DNA of 51,223 nt from Bacteroidota bacterium (GTDB lineage Bacteria > Bacteroidota > Bacteroidia > Flavobacteriales > Weeksellaceae): positions 1 through 51,223 of the forward strand of contig JAEWIE010000054.1 of NCBI GenBank assembly GCA_023387375.1. The letters run 5' to 3'. The position numbers were made by a program, and so were the translations under genes. How positions within the stretch are numbered: position 1 is the first letter of the stretch; every line of letters begins with the position of its first letter. Below are positions 42,222-51,198 of the stretch, piece after piece. The notes under the pieces are model-generated. The model was not told the origin of the DNA and did not search any database. It saw nothing but the letters and a program-made list of their open reading frames with translations.

Positions 42222-43892
42222 TTATTCTTTCTCAGAAAGTGCCGTTTGAAGAGAAATCGCATCTGTATAAGAAGGATTAATCTGGATGGCTTTTGCAACG
42301 TAATCTTTTGCTTTCGCAAGATCTTTATCCTGGTTATAGAACGCTACTAAATAATATGCGTACGATAAAGTTTCTTTACTTTGCGCTTGCTGTTCTGGAG
42401 TTTGGCTAAGGACTAGATCAATATACTTTTGGTAAGATCTCTCTGCAAGCTCATGGCTACCTAATTGTTGGTAGGCCACTCCTTTTGCATAGTAAGAATA
42501 AGCCCACTCCGGCGATAAGGCAATCATTCGATCCCATGTAATTACAGCTCCATCCCAATTCTGAACTTCTTGGTAGGCAGCACCTAATGCTACTAAAGAC
42601 TCCGCATCTTGAGGGTTTTTAGCTACTTTTGCTTTCAGACTTTGAATTTGAGGAGATGTAGGTCCTGAATCTGCAGCTGCCTGGTTTGCACCACCGCCAC
42701 CTTGAGCCTTAATTAATTCTACATCCCAATCCATGGTTTCGTCTTTTGCTTTTTTAGCAATTGCAATCTTTTGATGAGCTTTTGCTAGTAAATCAGCCTT
42801 TTGCGCAGGATCTTCTGTCTGTGCACTTTCTGCTGCATACAATAATCCTTGCAATCCTTCGTCAGCCGGTTGGATTCTAGATTTGTCCGTCACTGTAGTC
42901 ACAAACTTGGTTAGGTTTTCTTGCGCACTAGCAATGTTATGGTCTGCACCATAATCTAAATAAGCACGTAACTTATATTTGATTGGATCATCCACTTTGT
43001 CGAAAATCTTATTCAGAACTTCTTTTGCCTTTGCGTAGTCATCATTGATGAAGTACAATTTTGCAATCTCTAGTTGAGTATAAGGATCCTCATCTGCATA
43101 CTTTGTATAATCAATCAGGTTTTTTGTCACCGCTGCGTTGTTTCTAAAACGGAAGTTAAACGCTGCACTTGCTTTGTAAGCTGGTGCATAAGTTGGGTCC
43201 ACAGCTAATGCTTTGTTGATATTGGTTTCTGCTTGTTCCCACTGGTTTGCGGCCATCCAAAGAGTAGCCATTCTAGTGAAGACAGAGGCTTTATTTTTCG
43301 CTACTGCAGAAGCTTTCTCATATGCAGACATTGCACTACCTGGATCTTTTTTCAAACGATAGGCATCTCCTAGTGAATAATAATAATTCGCTGGAACTCC
43401 TCTTCTCGATCTTTCAATTGCTTTGTTTAAGTAATCAATTGCTAAATCTGGTGAGTTTAAAGCTTCAAACATTGTCAAGGCTTCTGCCGCACGGTAAAGC
43501 ACCTCAGCATCTTTTTCTCTTGTGTCTGAAACTACTTTCTGAATATCTGAGATACCTGATCTATCTCCTTTTGCTATTTTAATTGATGCAAGTCCGATCT
43601 TATTTAAATAACTTTTGCTATCAACTTCAAGTCCTTTTTTAAAGTACTCAGCCGCCGTATCAAAGTTAGGATCAAACTGCGAAAGGTAAGAATTTCCTAG
43701 GTAGAAGTAATTATCCCCCTCTTTTGGTTCATTTGCAATAAGTGCGTTAAAAATTTCTTTTGCCTTTGCGTACTTGTGACTATCTACATTCACAATACCC
43801 TCTTCAAGCGTCTGTCCAAAAGTCATATTTGCCATAAGCAATACTCCTGCACCCAACGCAATTTTCTTCGTTATTACAATCATATTTTTCAT
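42222..43892 (-). CDS. Secreted TPR-repeat protein
   Basis: Exported protein of 556 aa. A signal peptide (MKNMIVITKKIALGAGVLLMANMTFG) is followed by at least ten TPR-type helical pairs, for example GDNYFYLGNSYLSQ, AINYYYSLGDAYRLKKDPGSA-like YYYSLGDAYRLKKD and AYSYYAKGVAYQQLG. A short Gly/Ala-rich break (GGGGANQAAAD) lies near residue 395. It most likely forms a periplasmic protein-interaction scaffold. It follows the PstS-like lipoprotein gene by 64 nt and ends at a strong terminator, so it closes the unit that starts with the 2-TM gene. Partners are unknown. Confidence 0.88.
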   Translation of the reverse strand: MKNMIVITKKIALGAGVLLMANMTFGQTLEEGIVNVDSHKYAKAKEIFNALIANEPKEGDNYFYLGNSYLSQFDPNFDTAAEYFKKGLEVDSKSYLNKIGLASIKIAKGDRSGISDIQKVVSDTREKDAEVLYRAAEALTMFEALNSPDLAIDYLNKAIERSRRGVPANYYYSLGDAYRLKKDPGSAMSAYEKASAVAKNKASVFTRMATLWMAANQWEQAETNINKALAVDPTYAPAYKASAAFNFRFRNNAAVTKNLIDYTKYADEDPYTQLEIAKLYFINDDYAKAKEVLNKIFDKVDDPIKYKLRAYLDYGADHNIASAQENLTKFVTTVTDKSRIQPADEGLQGLLYAAESAQTEDPAQKADLLAKAHQKIAIAKKAKDETMDWDVELIKAQGGGGANQAAADSGPTSPQIQSLKAKVAKNPQDAESLVALGAAYQEVQNWDGAVITWDRMIALSPEWAYSYYAKGVAYQQLGSHELAERSYQKYIDLVLSQTPEQQAQSKETLSYAYYLVAFYNQDKDLAKAKDYVAKAIQINPSYTDAISLQTALSEKE

Positions 43893-43956
43893 TTACTATT
43901 ACTATTTTTAAAAAGTTTCCAGTTCATTTACACAATTTTCGTTCCAAAATTGCAAG

Positions 43957-44835
43957 TTATCTCATTTCCACTTCACGTTTGAAAATAAAATAAGGTTGTA
44001 ATCCTTCTTTGCTGACTACAATTTGTCCTTTTTGAGAGGAGGCAAACCTCATAATTCCATTGGCCATTCCAAAGGTATTCTCCCCACTCAACATATATAT
44101 AAGTCGAGTAAACGGATAATCTAAACTTTGAATTGCTTGTGGACTCGGCAGCAGACTTTTTTTCCCGTCACTTACCTTTAAAACTTTCACCATAGAGCGA
44201 AGCTCTTCTGCTTCCTTAGAATACGGTCTACTAAACGTATTTAAACTAATTACTCCAATACGACCCGAATGCTTCGCTAATTCACGAATCACATTTTCAT
44301 TTCCACTGATCGTAGAGAATTTTAGTTCTTTCGGATCTTTCTTAAAGTGATGTGCAACAAAATTCAGATTCCCAGAATTGGTCCCGTCAAAGATCAAATT
44401 CTTTTTCTCAGAATTCAGTTCTCTTTCAATTTCGTCAAGACTAATCTCTTCTCGTGTAGAGTTCTTGTCTACGACAAATACAACTGCATCCGCTGCGAAG
44501 TACGCGGGTTTGTATTTAATGTCAAAAGCACCCTCATACTCCCTAATTTCCTCTTCTGAGAGAACCCTTGACATAACTGCAAGTTTAGATTTCCCTTTAA
44601 GAACATCCATAAAAGCAAGATCCTCCTTCTGGACCTTTACTTCAATTTTTGTATCCGGATAATTAATTGAATAAGCATCTGCAAGAGCTTCTGTTACACT
44701 TTTAAAAGAATCGTCTGTAAGAATCGTGAATTCTCCTTGATGGTAATTGCTTACCTGGGGGTCTTCTCCTTTCTCTTTCTTTTTGCATCCAAGCACTGCA
44801 AAAAGCAGGCATAGAATTACTACACTATATCTCAT
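43957..44835 (-). CDS. PstS-like substrate-binding lipoprotein
   Basis: Lipoprotein of 292 aa resembling periplasmic phosphate-binding proteins (PBP type 2). The ATG at 44833-44835 is chosen because a lipoprotein signal starts there (AVLGCKKK, C17); it overlaps the 2-TM gene by 11 nt. PstS-like landmarks are KLAVMSRVLSEEEI, AADAVVFVVDKNS, ISLDEIERELNS and GTNSGNLNFV. The N-terminal phosphate loop reads LTDDSFKSV and lacks the usual Gly-Ser/Thr pattern, so phosphate may not be the ligand. No pstABC or phoU is near; it lies beside the Ton motor genes instead. Confidence 0.85.
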   Translation of the reverse strand: MRYSVVILCLLFAVLGCKKKEKGEDPQVSNYHQGEFTILTDDSFKSVTEALADAYSINYPDTKIEVKVQKEDLAFMDVLKGKSKLAVMSRVLSEEEIREYEGAFDIKYKPAYFAADAVVFVVDKNSTREEISLDEIERELNSEKKNLIFDGTNSGNLNFVAHHFKKDPKELKFSTISGNENVIRELAKHSGRIGVISLNTFSRPYSKEAEELRSMVKVLKVSDGKKSLLPSPQAIQSLDYPFTRLIYMLSGENTFGMANGIMRFASSQKGQIVVSKEGLQPYFIFKREVEMR

Positions 44836-45022
44836 CTTTGCTTTTTTGAAGCTTTTTAAATCCTCTGTAGGTACGGAAGAATCCATACACAATCAGAATG
44901 GCACCTAGACCATAAGCCACATTGGGCTCTAAGTCGATGACAAAAAATTTATAAATGATGACAAATACACCAAGAATGACGTAACAAAGTCCAGTTGCTA
45001 AAGAAAGCCAATTAAACACCAT
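44825..45022 (-). CDS. Small two-helix membrane protein
   Basis: Protein of 65 aa with two predicted membrane helices (about 4-27 and 33-50) and a basic tail (RTYRGFKKLQKSKDEI). I do not know a name for the family. It follows tonB by 64 nt, but an intrinsic terminator (45036-45068) and a new -7 box (45028-45035) lie between, so it starts a new unit. Its 3' end overlaps the PstS-like gene by 11 nt, which points to coupled translation. Confidence 0.8.
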   Translation of the reverse strand: MVFNWLSLATGLCYVILGVFVIIYKFFVIDLEPNVAYGLGAILIVYGFFRTYRGFKKLQKSKDEI

Positions 45023-45027
45023 ATGGG

Positions 45028-45035
45028 CAAAAATA
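45028..45035 (-). promoter_or_regulatory. -7 promoter box of the 2-TM/PstS-like/TPR unit, 5 nt from the start codon
   Basis: TATTTTTG on the minus strand, full TAnnTTTG match, directly after the tonB terminator T-tract. Transcription would start at or next to the ATG at 45022. Confidence 0.5.
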
Positions 45036-45068
45036 TAAAAAAAAAGAGAAGCAGCGCTTCTCTTTTTT
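45036..45068 (-). terminator. Intrinsic terminator of the exbB-exbD-exbD-tonB operon
   Basis: AGAGAAGC (45045-45052) pairs with GCTTCTCT (45056-45063), lengthened by A-T pairs, 3-nt loop, followed by a run of nine T on the minus strand. It lies 19 nt after the tonB stop. Confidence 0.88.
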
Positions 45069-45086
45069 CATTTTTATTAGTAGAGA

Positions 45087-45929
45087 CTACTCAAAATTCA
45101 TACTTAAAGGTAATCTAAATCTATAACGAACGCTTTGACCATTAATCTTGGCCGGCTTCCATTTGTTACGGATAGATTTTACCGTTCTTTCTGCTTCTCG
45201 GTTAAAGTCAGAGTTTGGTCCTGTTGCCTTCACTTGCGTAAGAGTACCATCTCTTTCTACTACAAAGGTAATTTCCGTTTTTAATGTTCCTTCCCCTCCT
45301 GACATTACAGAAGTATCAAAGTTACTACCTACTCGGTTACGGAATGAATTAATTCCACCTGGGAACTCAGCCTGTTGTTCAACTTCACTATAAACTTCCG
45401 TTGTACTTGGTGCTGGTTTCGCTTCTACTGTCGCTGCCTTTGTCCCTGTTGACGGAGGTGGCGGAGGTGGCGTATAGCTAGGTGCTTTTACACCTTCCTG
45501 ATTCTGAAGTCCAGTCGTCGTTTCCAATTGCTTGGTAATTGGCGGAGGTGGAGTTTCCACCTTCGGCGCTCTTTTCGGCTCTGGTACCACGTTTTGAATT
45601 ACCTCAATTTTCGGTTCTTCTTTTGGTGGTGGTGGTGGGGGCGGTGGTTCTTCTTCTTTGGGTTGTTCAATAATCGTTTCTTCCGGTACAATGTCAATTA
45701 GATTTGCATTGACTTCCTGCTTCTCAACAGCGCTCATTTGCTTAATCTTCATGACAACGAACGGCGTAATTGCTCCCACACAGAATATCACAGTCCCTAA
45801 TACGAAAGCCTTTGTCAAGTTTCGTGGATAAATCTTACGAAGATTATAGGCACCGTAGGTTTTATTTCTGTTCTCAAATACAATTTCGTCTAAACTTAGA
45901 CTATCATTGTATGCATTTTCATCTGCCAT
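45087..45929 (-). CDS. tonB: Energy transducer TonB
   Basis: Carries proton-motive energy from ExbB/ExbD to outer-membrane TonB-dependent transporters. It is 280 aa. The cytoplasmic N-terminus (LDEIVFENRNKTYGAYNLRK) is the Bacteroidota type; the single membrane helix is about 41-60. A periplasmic Pro/Glu-rich spacer follows, with runs of eight and six Pro (about 92-175). The TonB C-terminal domain (about 190-280) contains QAEFPGGINSFRNRV and ends VRYRFRLPLSMNFE. It ends the exb operon. Confidence 0.96.
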   Translation of the reverse strand: MADENAYNDSLSLDEIVFENRNKTYGAYNLRKIYPRNLTKAFVLGTVIFCVGAITPFVVMKIKQMSAVEKQEVNANLIDIVPEETIIEQPKEEEPPPPPPPPKEEPKIEVIQNVVPEPKRAPKVETPPPPITKQLETTTGLQNQEGVKAPSYTPPPPPPSTGTKAATVEAKPAPSTTEVYSEVEQQAEFPGGINSFRNRVGSNFDTSVMSGGEGTLKTEITFVVERDGTLTQVKATGPNSDFNREAERTVKSIRNKWKPAKINGQSVRYRFRLPLSMNFE

Positions 45930-45955
45930 TTAAATATTCATTTACAATTAACTAA

Positions 45956-46531
45956 TTATTGTTGACCTCCCGCTGGCGATGTACTTGCAGTACCTTCACC
46001 CACTTTCTGATCATAAACGGCTTGCTCATAGCTTCGAATATCGGTAATACCGTATTGCTCGCTTTTGGTAATTGCCATTTCGTCTAACATGTCAACAAAA
46101 TTCTTGTATAAGGCTTCATCTGTAGGCTTAATGATCACAGTAAATTTGGTTTCATCTTCTGCCCCAGCTTTTGCTTGCTGAATTACTTTTCTAATTCCTT
46201 CTCTATCAAGAGTTGTTTCAAACATGGTTGAAGGATTCAACCCAGCTTGATCTTGCTGATGATAGAAGATTCTATTGTCTTTACCAATAATGATTGAAAT
46301 TGAGTTACTCAATTTAATCTCTGTATCGGGACTCTTCTGATTTTCCTTTGGTTTCGCAGGTAATCCTAAATCCATTACATTCGGTTTATTGAAGGTGGTC
46401 ACCAACATAAAGAATGTAATCAAAAGAAAGGCCAAATCCACCATTGGTGTTAAGTCTACGTGTGGTGGCTGCTTCTTAGAACGAACTTTGCCGCCCTTGC
46501 CACTCTGATCTTTAACTTGTACTTCTGCCAT
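45956..46531 (-). CDS. exbD: ExbD/TolR family biopolymer transporter (second copy)
   Basis: Proton-channel rotor partner of ExbB in the inner membrane, 191 aa. The membrane helix starts HVDLTPMVDLAFLLITFFML, with the essential Asp at D32. The periplasmic part has a TolR-like fold and a Gly/Ser/Ala-rich tail (EGTASTSPAGG). It lies between the other exbD (7 nt away) and tonB (26 nt). The pairing of two different ExbD proteins is usual in Bacteroidota; I assume both enter the same motor. Confidence 0.95.
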   Translation of the reverse strand: MAEVQVKDQSGKGGKVRSKKQPPHVDLTPMVDLAFLLITFFMLVTTFNKPNVMDLGLPAKPKENQKSPDTEIKLSNSISIIIGKDNRIFYHQQDQAGLNPSTMFETTLDREGIRKVIQQAKAGAEDETKFTVIIKPTDEALYKNFVDMLDEMAITKSEQYGITDIRSYEQAVYDQKVGEGTASTSPAGGQQ

Positions 46532-46538
46532 TTCTCTA

Positions 46539-47138
46539 TTAATTAGCTACTTCCTGATTTGTAATTAACCAAAACTTAAGAAAATCAATATCTCTTAACC
46601 CTTCAAACAGACTTTTAACTCTGTCATACTTGGTATTGGTATCTCCTTTTATTGCCAGTTTATAGTCTGTATTAACCGCTAAACTTTGCTGAACCCAATC
46701 AATCAACTCCTTACTGTTTTCATCCATTGGAATCCCAGGCGCTTTGAACGCTTTTCGATCGTCTTCGGATAAATTAAGAAATCCTTTTAATTGGCTCATT
46801 GGCACTCCTACCGCTTGAACTTTTGAAAATGCAGCTCTCTCCGCATTTGTGAAAGTGGTACCGTACTTCTTCGCCATATTATCTAAAAGCTGAATTCTTT
46901 CTGTTCCATTCTCTACTGGAGTGAAATAGAATCTTCCGTCCGTGGTGCTTAATATAGTCATTAAACTTGCATCTGGAAGTAGCTTTTCAGAAATTGAAGA
47001 TGGCGTCGTGATGGTCTCCACGTCCGGTTTTGCAAACTGGGCGGTGAGGATAAAAAACGTCAGTAGTAAGAACGACACATCGGTCATGGCCGTCATATCT
47101 ACGCGAATATTATGTCTCTTTGGTTTGACTCTCGCCAT
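46539..47138 (-). CDS. exbD: ExbD/TolR family biopolymer transporter (first copy)
   Basis: ExbD-type protein of 199 aa. The membrane helix VDMTAMTDVSFLLLTFFIL carries the functional Asp at D20. The periplasmic domain has an insert not seen in the second copy (about 88-130, with AVGVPMSQLKGFLNLSEDD), giving the two copies different outer faces. It begins 83 nt after exbB; that gap can form a weak hairpin (47177-47211). It belongs to the exbB-exbD-exbD-tonB operon. Confidence 0.94.
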   Translation of the reverse strand: MARVKPKRHNIRVDMTAMTDVSFLLLTFFILTAQFAKPDVETITTPSSISEKLLPDASLMTILSTTDGRFYFTPVENGTERIQLLDNMAKKYGTTFTNAERAAFSKVQAVGVPMSQLKGFLNLSEDDRKAFKAPGIPMDENSKELIDWVQQSLAVNTDYKLAIKGDTNTKYDRVKSLFEGLRDIDFLKFWLITNQEVAN

Positions 47139-47221
47139 TATATCATTATTTTTTATTAAACTTCTAAAAATTCACTGGATGTCTCTAAGGACGTAAAGTC
47201 CGAAACTATCCTAACACCTTC

Positions 47222-48088
47222 TTATTGGTGCTCAGCGAATGACTGTTGGATAGACATTGCAATCTCGTCGATTTTGAATGTCATACCGTCAATCTTAGAA
47301 GTAAAATAGTTGTAGAAGATAATCGCTACAGCTGATGTACCAATACCTAATGCTGTGTTAATTAGGGCTTCAGAAATACCAACTGATAATGCTGCAGAGT
47401 CTGGAGTTCCTCCTCCTTGACCTAACGCACTAAATGCTGCAATCATCCCCATTACTGTACCAAGTAGAGCGACTAACGTTGCTACTGTACCTAATGTTGA
47501 AAGAATCATCATGTTCTTTTCAAGCATTGGCATTTCAAGCGTAGTTGCTTCTTCAATGGCTTTATTTAGAGCGACCATCTTTTGCTCTTTTGTCATTGAC
47601 GTGTCATGCGATAATGCTTTGTAAGAAGTAAGTCCTTCTTTTACTACATTACCAACAGTCCCTTTTTGTTGATCGCACTCATCCATCGCTTCGTCAATTT
47701 TACCTTCGTTAAGAAGCGCTCTAATTCTAAGAACGAACTCATCTAAGTTCCCTTGACCTTCTGCTTTATTTAGCATAATTGCACGCTCAAGTGCAAAAAC
47801 TAGTACAATTAGCATGAACGTAATAAGCACTGGAACGATATACCCACCCATGTAAATAATTCCTAAGAATCCTTCTGGATGCAATTCTGCTCTATCAAGA
47901 TCTGTAAAAGCAACTGAACTTACGCCTTCGATTCTTGGATCCGGCTTAAAGTTCCCTGAGTTCCCAAGAACGAAAAAATAAATACAATATCCGATAACGA
48001 ATAAAATTGGGAGAATTAATGCAGGCTTTAACCCTCCTGACTTTTTAGCAACTACTTGCTCCTCTGTGTTTGAAACATTCATTTCCAT
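47222..48088 (-). CDS. exbB: MotA/TolQ/ExbB proton channel family protein
   Basis: Stator of the Ton motor, 288 aa. Hydrophobic helices lie at about 21-42, 75-100, 190-215 and 235-255. The MotA/ExbB core LGTVATLVALLGTVMGMIAAFSAL and ISEALINTALGIGTSAVAI match the family. The extra N-terminal helix and the segment KPDPRIEGVSSVAFTD are common in Bacteroidota ExbB. The gene is first in its operon; the AT-rich 249-nt gap upstream (48089-48337) should hold its promoter, but no full TAnnTTTG match is seen there. Nothing else in that gap is recognisable. Confidence 0.95.
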   Translation of the reverse strand: MEMNVSNTEEQVVAKKSGGLKPALILPILFVIGYCIYFFVLGNSGNFKPDPRIEGVSSVAFTDLDRAELHPEGFLGIIYMGGYIVPVLITFMLIVLVFALERAIMLNKAEGQGNLDEFVLRIRALLNEGKIDEAMDECDQQKGTVGNVVKEGLTSYKALSHDTSMTKEQKMVALNKAIEEATTLEMPMLEKNMMILSTLGTVATLVALLGTVMGMIAAFSALGQGGGTPDSAALSVGISEALINTALGIGTSAVAIIFYNYFTSKIDGMTFKIDEIAMSIQQSFAEHQ

Positions 48089-48337
48089 ATTTAACTAAAT
48101 TATAATTATTTTAATTTTTCGAGCGGTAAAATAAAGGCAAATTTTTTATTAATGCAAGGGTTTCACTGAAAGTTCACAATTTTTTTTCTATGTTAATCCA
48201 AATTAACATTGGTGATTTTGCAATTTTATTGCGAAAAAATGTAAACTATTTTTATTTAGCGTGAAATCATTAAACTATTGAAAATATCAAACTTTATTTT
48301 TTCGAAATTATCATTTTATTTTCGTGTAATTTGATAA

Positions 48338-51148
48338 TTAGACTACAATATTAATAATTTTTTTTGGAACGATAATGACTTTTTTTGGTGAATTCCCCGC
48401 CAAATGTCCTTGTGTCCTGGAATCTTCTAGTATCAGCTTTTCAATCTCTTCCACGCTAATTCCCGCATCTAGAGTGATCTTGAACCGCATCTTCCCATTA
48501 AAACTAACAGGATAGTCGATCTTGTCTTCTGCTAAATAAGCCTCATTTAATTTTGGAAAGGCTTCAAATTCTATGCTAGTGGAATTCCCTAGTAGATTCC
48601 AAAGCTCTTCACAAAGATGAGGAGCGTAAGGAGAAACAATGACCGCAAGAGGAGCCAAAATCTCTCTTTTGTTGCACTTTAATCGATTTAGCTCATTCAC
48701 AGCAATCATAAACTGAGACACCGAGGTATTGAACGAGAAATGCTCCAAATCATAATTAAACTTCTTTAATAAGGTATGAAGGATCTTAAATTCTTCTTTG
48801 CTAGGCTCTTGATCACTTACCGTAAAGTCGTCTCCTTTGAAATATAAATTATAGAATTTCTTTAAGAATCCATAAACTCCAGAGAGTCCTTGTGTATTCC
48901 AAGGCTTACTTTGCTCTAGAGGACCTAAGAACATTTCGTAAAGTCTTAAAGCATCGGCTCCATATTCTTCGCAAATATCATCTGGATTTACCACATTAAA
49001 TTTAGATTTAGACATTTTCTCCACCTCTCTTTCCGTCAAATACTTCCCATCTTCTAATAGAAACTCTGCGTTCTCAAAGTCCTTTCTCCAAGCTTTGAAC
49101 TTTTCAAGGTCTAATTCATCAGTGGCACCCTTTAACAGAGAAACATCCACGTGCAGCTTTTGCGTGCTATACTGCGAAGCTAAATTTTTTGAAACAAACT
49201 GGGTTGTTCCTTCAATTCGAAATACAAACGCGCTCATTCCAAGGATCATACCTTGGTTAATTAATTTTTTGAATGGCTCCTGTACGACAGCCCATCCACG
49301 ATCGTATAAAAACTGGTTCCAAAAGCGTGAATAAAGTAGATGCCCAGTGGCGTGCTCACTTCCACCAATATACAAATCGACTTGTCCCCAATAGGTAGCC
49401 AGCTTTGGATCTACAAATACATCTGTGTTAGAGGGATCCATGTAGCGAAGAAAATACCAAGAACTTCCGGCCCATCCTGGCATTGTTGAAAGCTCCAATG
49501 GAAAGACAGTCTCATGATCAATCAAATTGGTTTCTACCACTTTCTGATTTTTTTCATCCCAAGCAAAGACCGAGGCATTCCCTAACGGAGGATTTCCCTC
49601 GGGAGTTGGCAAATAGTTATCAACCTTTGGAAGCTCTAATGGAAGTGCTTCTTTAGGAAGTGTATAAGGAAGTCCATCCTTATAATAAATAGGAACCGGT
49701 TCACCCCAGAAACGTTGTCTCGAGAAGATAGCGTCTCTTTGCCTATAATTCGTTGTACCGTGTCCGATTCCTCTTCGCTCAATTTCCTTAATCATTCGAC
49801 TCTTCGCTGATTCAAAGTCCAGACCATCCAAAAATTGTGAATTTTCACAAACCGAATCTTTTGAGTCGAACGATTCGACATCGAGATCCAAATCGTTTTT
49901 AATTACACTCACAATGGGAAGTTCAAAAGCTTTTGCAAATCGATGGTCTCTTTCATCATGTGCAGGAACAGCCATAACCGCCCCTGTACCGTACCCCATT
50001 AGTACGTAATCAGAAATGTAGATAGGCATTAATTCCAAAGTAAAAGGATTGGTCACATAACTTCCTGTAAATGCGCCACTGACCTTCTTAACCTCTGTCA
50101 TACGGTCTCTCTCCGATTTTTTCTGAGTATCACTAATATAAAGCTCGATTTGTTCTTTATTCTCTTGAGTCGTCAGCTTCTCTACCAACGGATGCTCTGG
50201 GGCTAAAACCATGAATGTGGCACCGAAAAGTGTATCTGGCCGTGTTGTAAAGACCTCGATGGTTTCACCGCTTTGAGTCGAAAACTGAACCTTAGCGCCT
50301 TGCGATTTCCCGATCCAATAGGTTTGGGCATCCTTAAGCGGTTCTGGCCAATCTAAAGATTCTAAACCAGAAAGTAATCGCTCGGAATATGCCGTAATTC
50401 GCATGCTCCATTGCATCATCTTTTTTTGGTAAACAGGGAATCCTCCTCTTTCTGACTTCCCATCCTTTACCTCATCATTAGCAAGCACAGTTCCAAGACC
50501 CGGACACCAATTCACCGTGGTTTCTGCTCTGTAAGCAAGTCTATAATTGAGTAAAATATCTTGTTGATCTTGCTCGGAAGCCTCGTTCCATTCCTCAGCA
50601 GTAAAACTAAGGATCTCTCCCTGTTCTGCGTCAAGGTTAGTGGTTCCAAACTTCTCAAAGTGATGAATTAAACTCTCAATAGGTTCAGCCTTATCCGTGC
50701 TTTTGTTATACCATGAATGAAAAAGTTCAATAAAGATCCACTGGGTCCATCTGTAGTACTCAGGGTTTGAAGTTCTAATTTCGCGACTCCAATCAAAGGA
50801 AAATCCTAAATTCCTTAGTTGTTGTTCATAACGCTCAATATTATTTTCTGTTGTAATGGCCGGATGTTGTCCCGTTTGAATTGCATACTGTTCTGCAGGA
50901 AGTCCAAAAGAATCATATCCAATGGGATGGAGTACGTTAAATCCTTGATGCCTTTTGTAACGTGCATAGATATCGGAGGCGATGTAACCTAGCGGGTGCC
51001 CTACATGGAGCCCAGCTCCAGAAGGGTAAGGAAACATGTCCAATGCATAGAATTTTGGTTTTTCAAAATCCGCACTGGTTTTGTAAGTTTGGTTATCACG
51101 CCAATAGTCTTGCCATTTCTTTTCAATGGCCTTATGATCGTAGAACAT
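48338..51148 (-). CDS. leuS: Leucine--tRNA ligase
   Basis: Class I synthetase charging tRNA-Leu, 936 aa, a little longer than E. coli LeuRS. The HIGH motif is HVGH at 48-51 (PYPSGAGLHVGH) and KMSKS is at about residue 711 (VEKMSKSKFNVVNPDD). The CP1 editing domain shows TTRPDTLFGATFMVLAPEHP and AVPAHDERDHRFA with the editing Asp. Bacteroidota-like extra segments lie near 155-180 and 635-700. A -7 box at 51191-51198 precedes it by 42 nt. Confidence 0.97.
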   Translation of the reverse strand: MFYDHKAIEKKWQDYWRDNQTYKTSADFEKPKFYALDMFPYPSGAGLHVGHPLGYIASDIYARYKRHQGFNVLHPIGYDSFGLPAEQYAIQTGQHPAITTENNIERYEQQLRNLGFSFDWSREIRTSNPEYYRWTQWIFIELFHSWYNKSTDKAEPIESLIHHFEKFGTTNLDAEQGEILSFTAEEWNEASEQDQQDILLNYRLAYRAETTVNWCPGLGTVLANDEVKDGKSERGGFPVYQKKMMQWSMRITAYSERLLSGLESLDWPEPLKDAQTYWIGKSQGAKVQFSTQSGETIEVFTTRPDTLFGATFMVLAPEHPLVEKLTTQENKEQIELYISDTQKKSERDRMTEVKKVSGAFTGSYVTNPFTLELMPIYISDYVLMGYGTGAVMAVPAHDERDHRFAKAFELPIVSVIKNDLDLDVESFDSKDSVCENSQFLDGLDFESAKSRMIKEIERRGIGHGTTNYRQRDAIFSRQRFWGEPVPIYYKDGLPYTLPKEALPLELPKVDNYLPTPEGNPPLGNASVFAWDEKNQKVVETNLIDHETVFPLELSTMPGWAGSSWYFLRYMDPSNTDVFVDPKLATYWGQVDLYIGGSEHATGHLLYSRFWNQFLYDRGWAVVQEPFKKLINQGMILGMSAFVFRIEGTTQFVSKNLASQYSTQKLHVDVSLLKGATDELDLEKFKAWRKDFENAEFLLEDGKYLTEREVEKMSKSKFNVVNPDDICEEYGADALRLYEMFLGPLEQSKPWNTQGLSGVYGFLKKFYNLYFKGDDFTVSDQEPSKEEFKILHTLLKKFNYDLEHFSFNTSVSQFMIAVNELNRLKCNKREILAPLAVIVSPYAPHLCEELWNLLGNSTSIEFEAFPKLNEAYLAEDKIDYPVSFNGKMRFKITLDAGISVEEIEKLILEDSRTQGHLAGNSPKKVIIVPKKIINIVV

Positions 51149-51190
51149 TATGCTTTTTAAAATTAAATTAAACTTGAATCGTGCAAGCTA

Positions 51191-51198
51191 CAAAATTA
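51191..51198 (-). promoter_or_regulatory. -7 promoter box of leuS
   Basis: TAATTTTG on the minus strand, full TAnnTTTG match, 42 nt before the leuS ATG. The -33 region lies at the window edge. Confidence 0.5.

Noticed and set aside
48306..48339. AT-rich stem AATTATC/GATAATT as a leuS terminator
   Set aside because: Only A-T rich pairing across a 20-nt loop and overlapping the stop codon; expected by chance in such AT-rich DNA.
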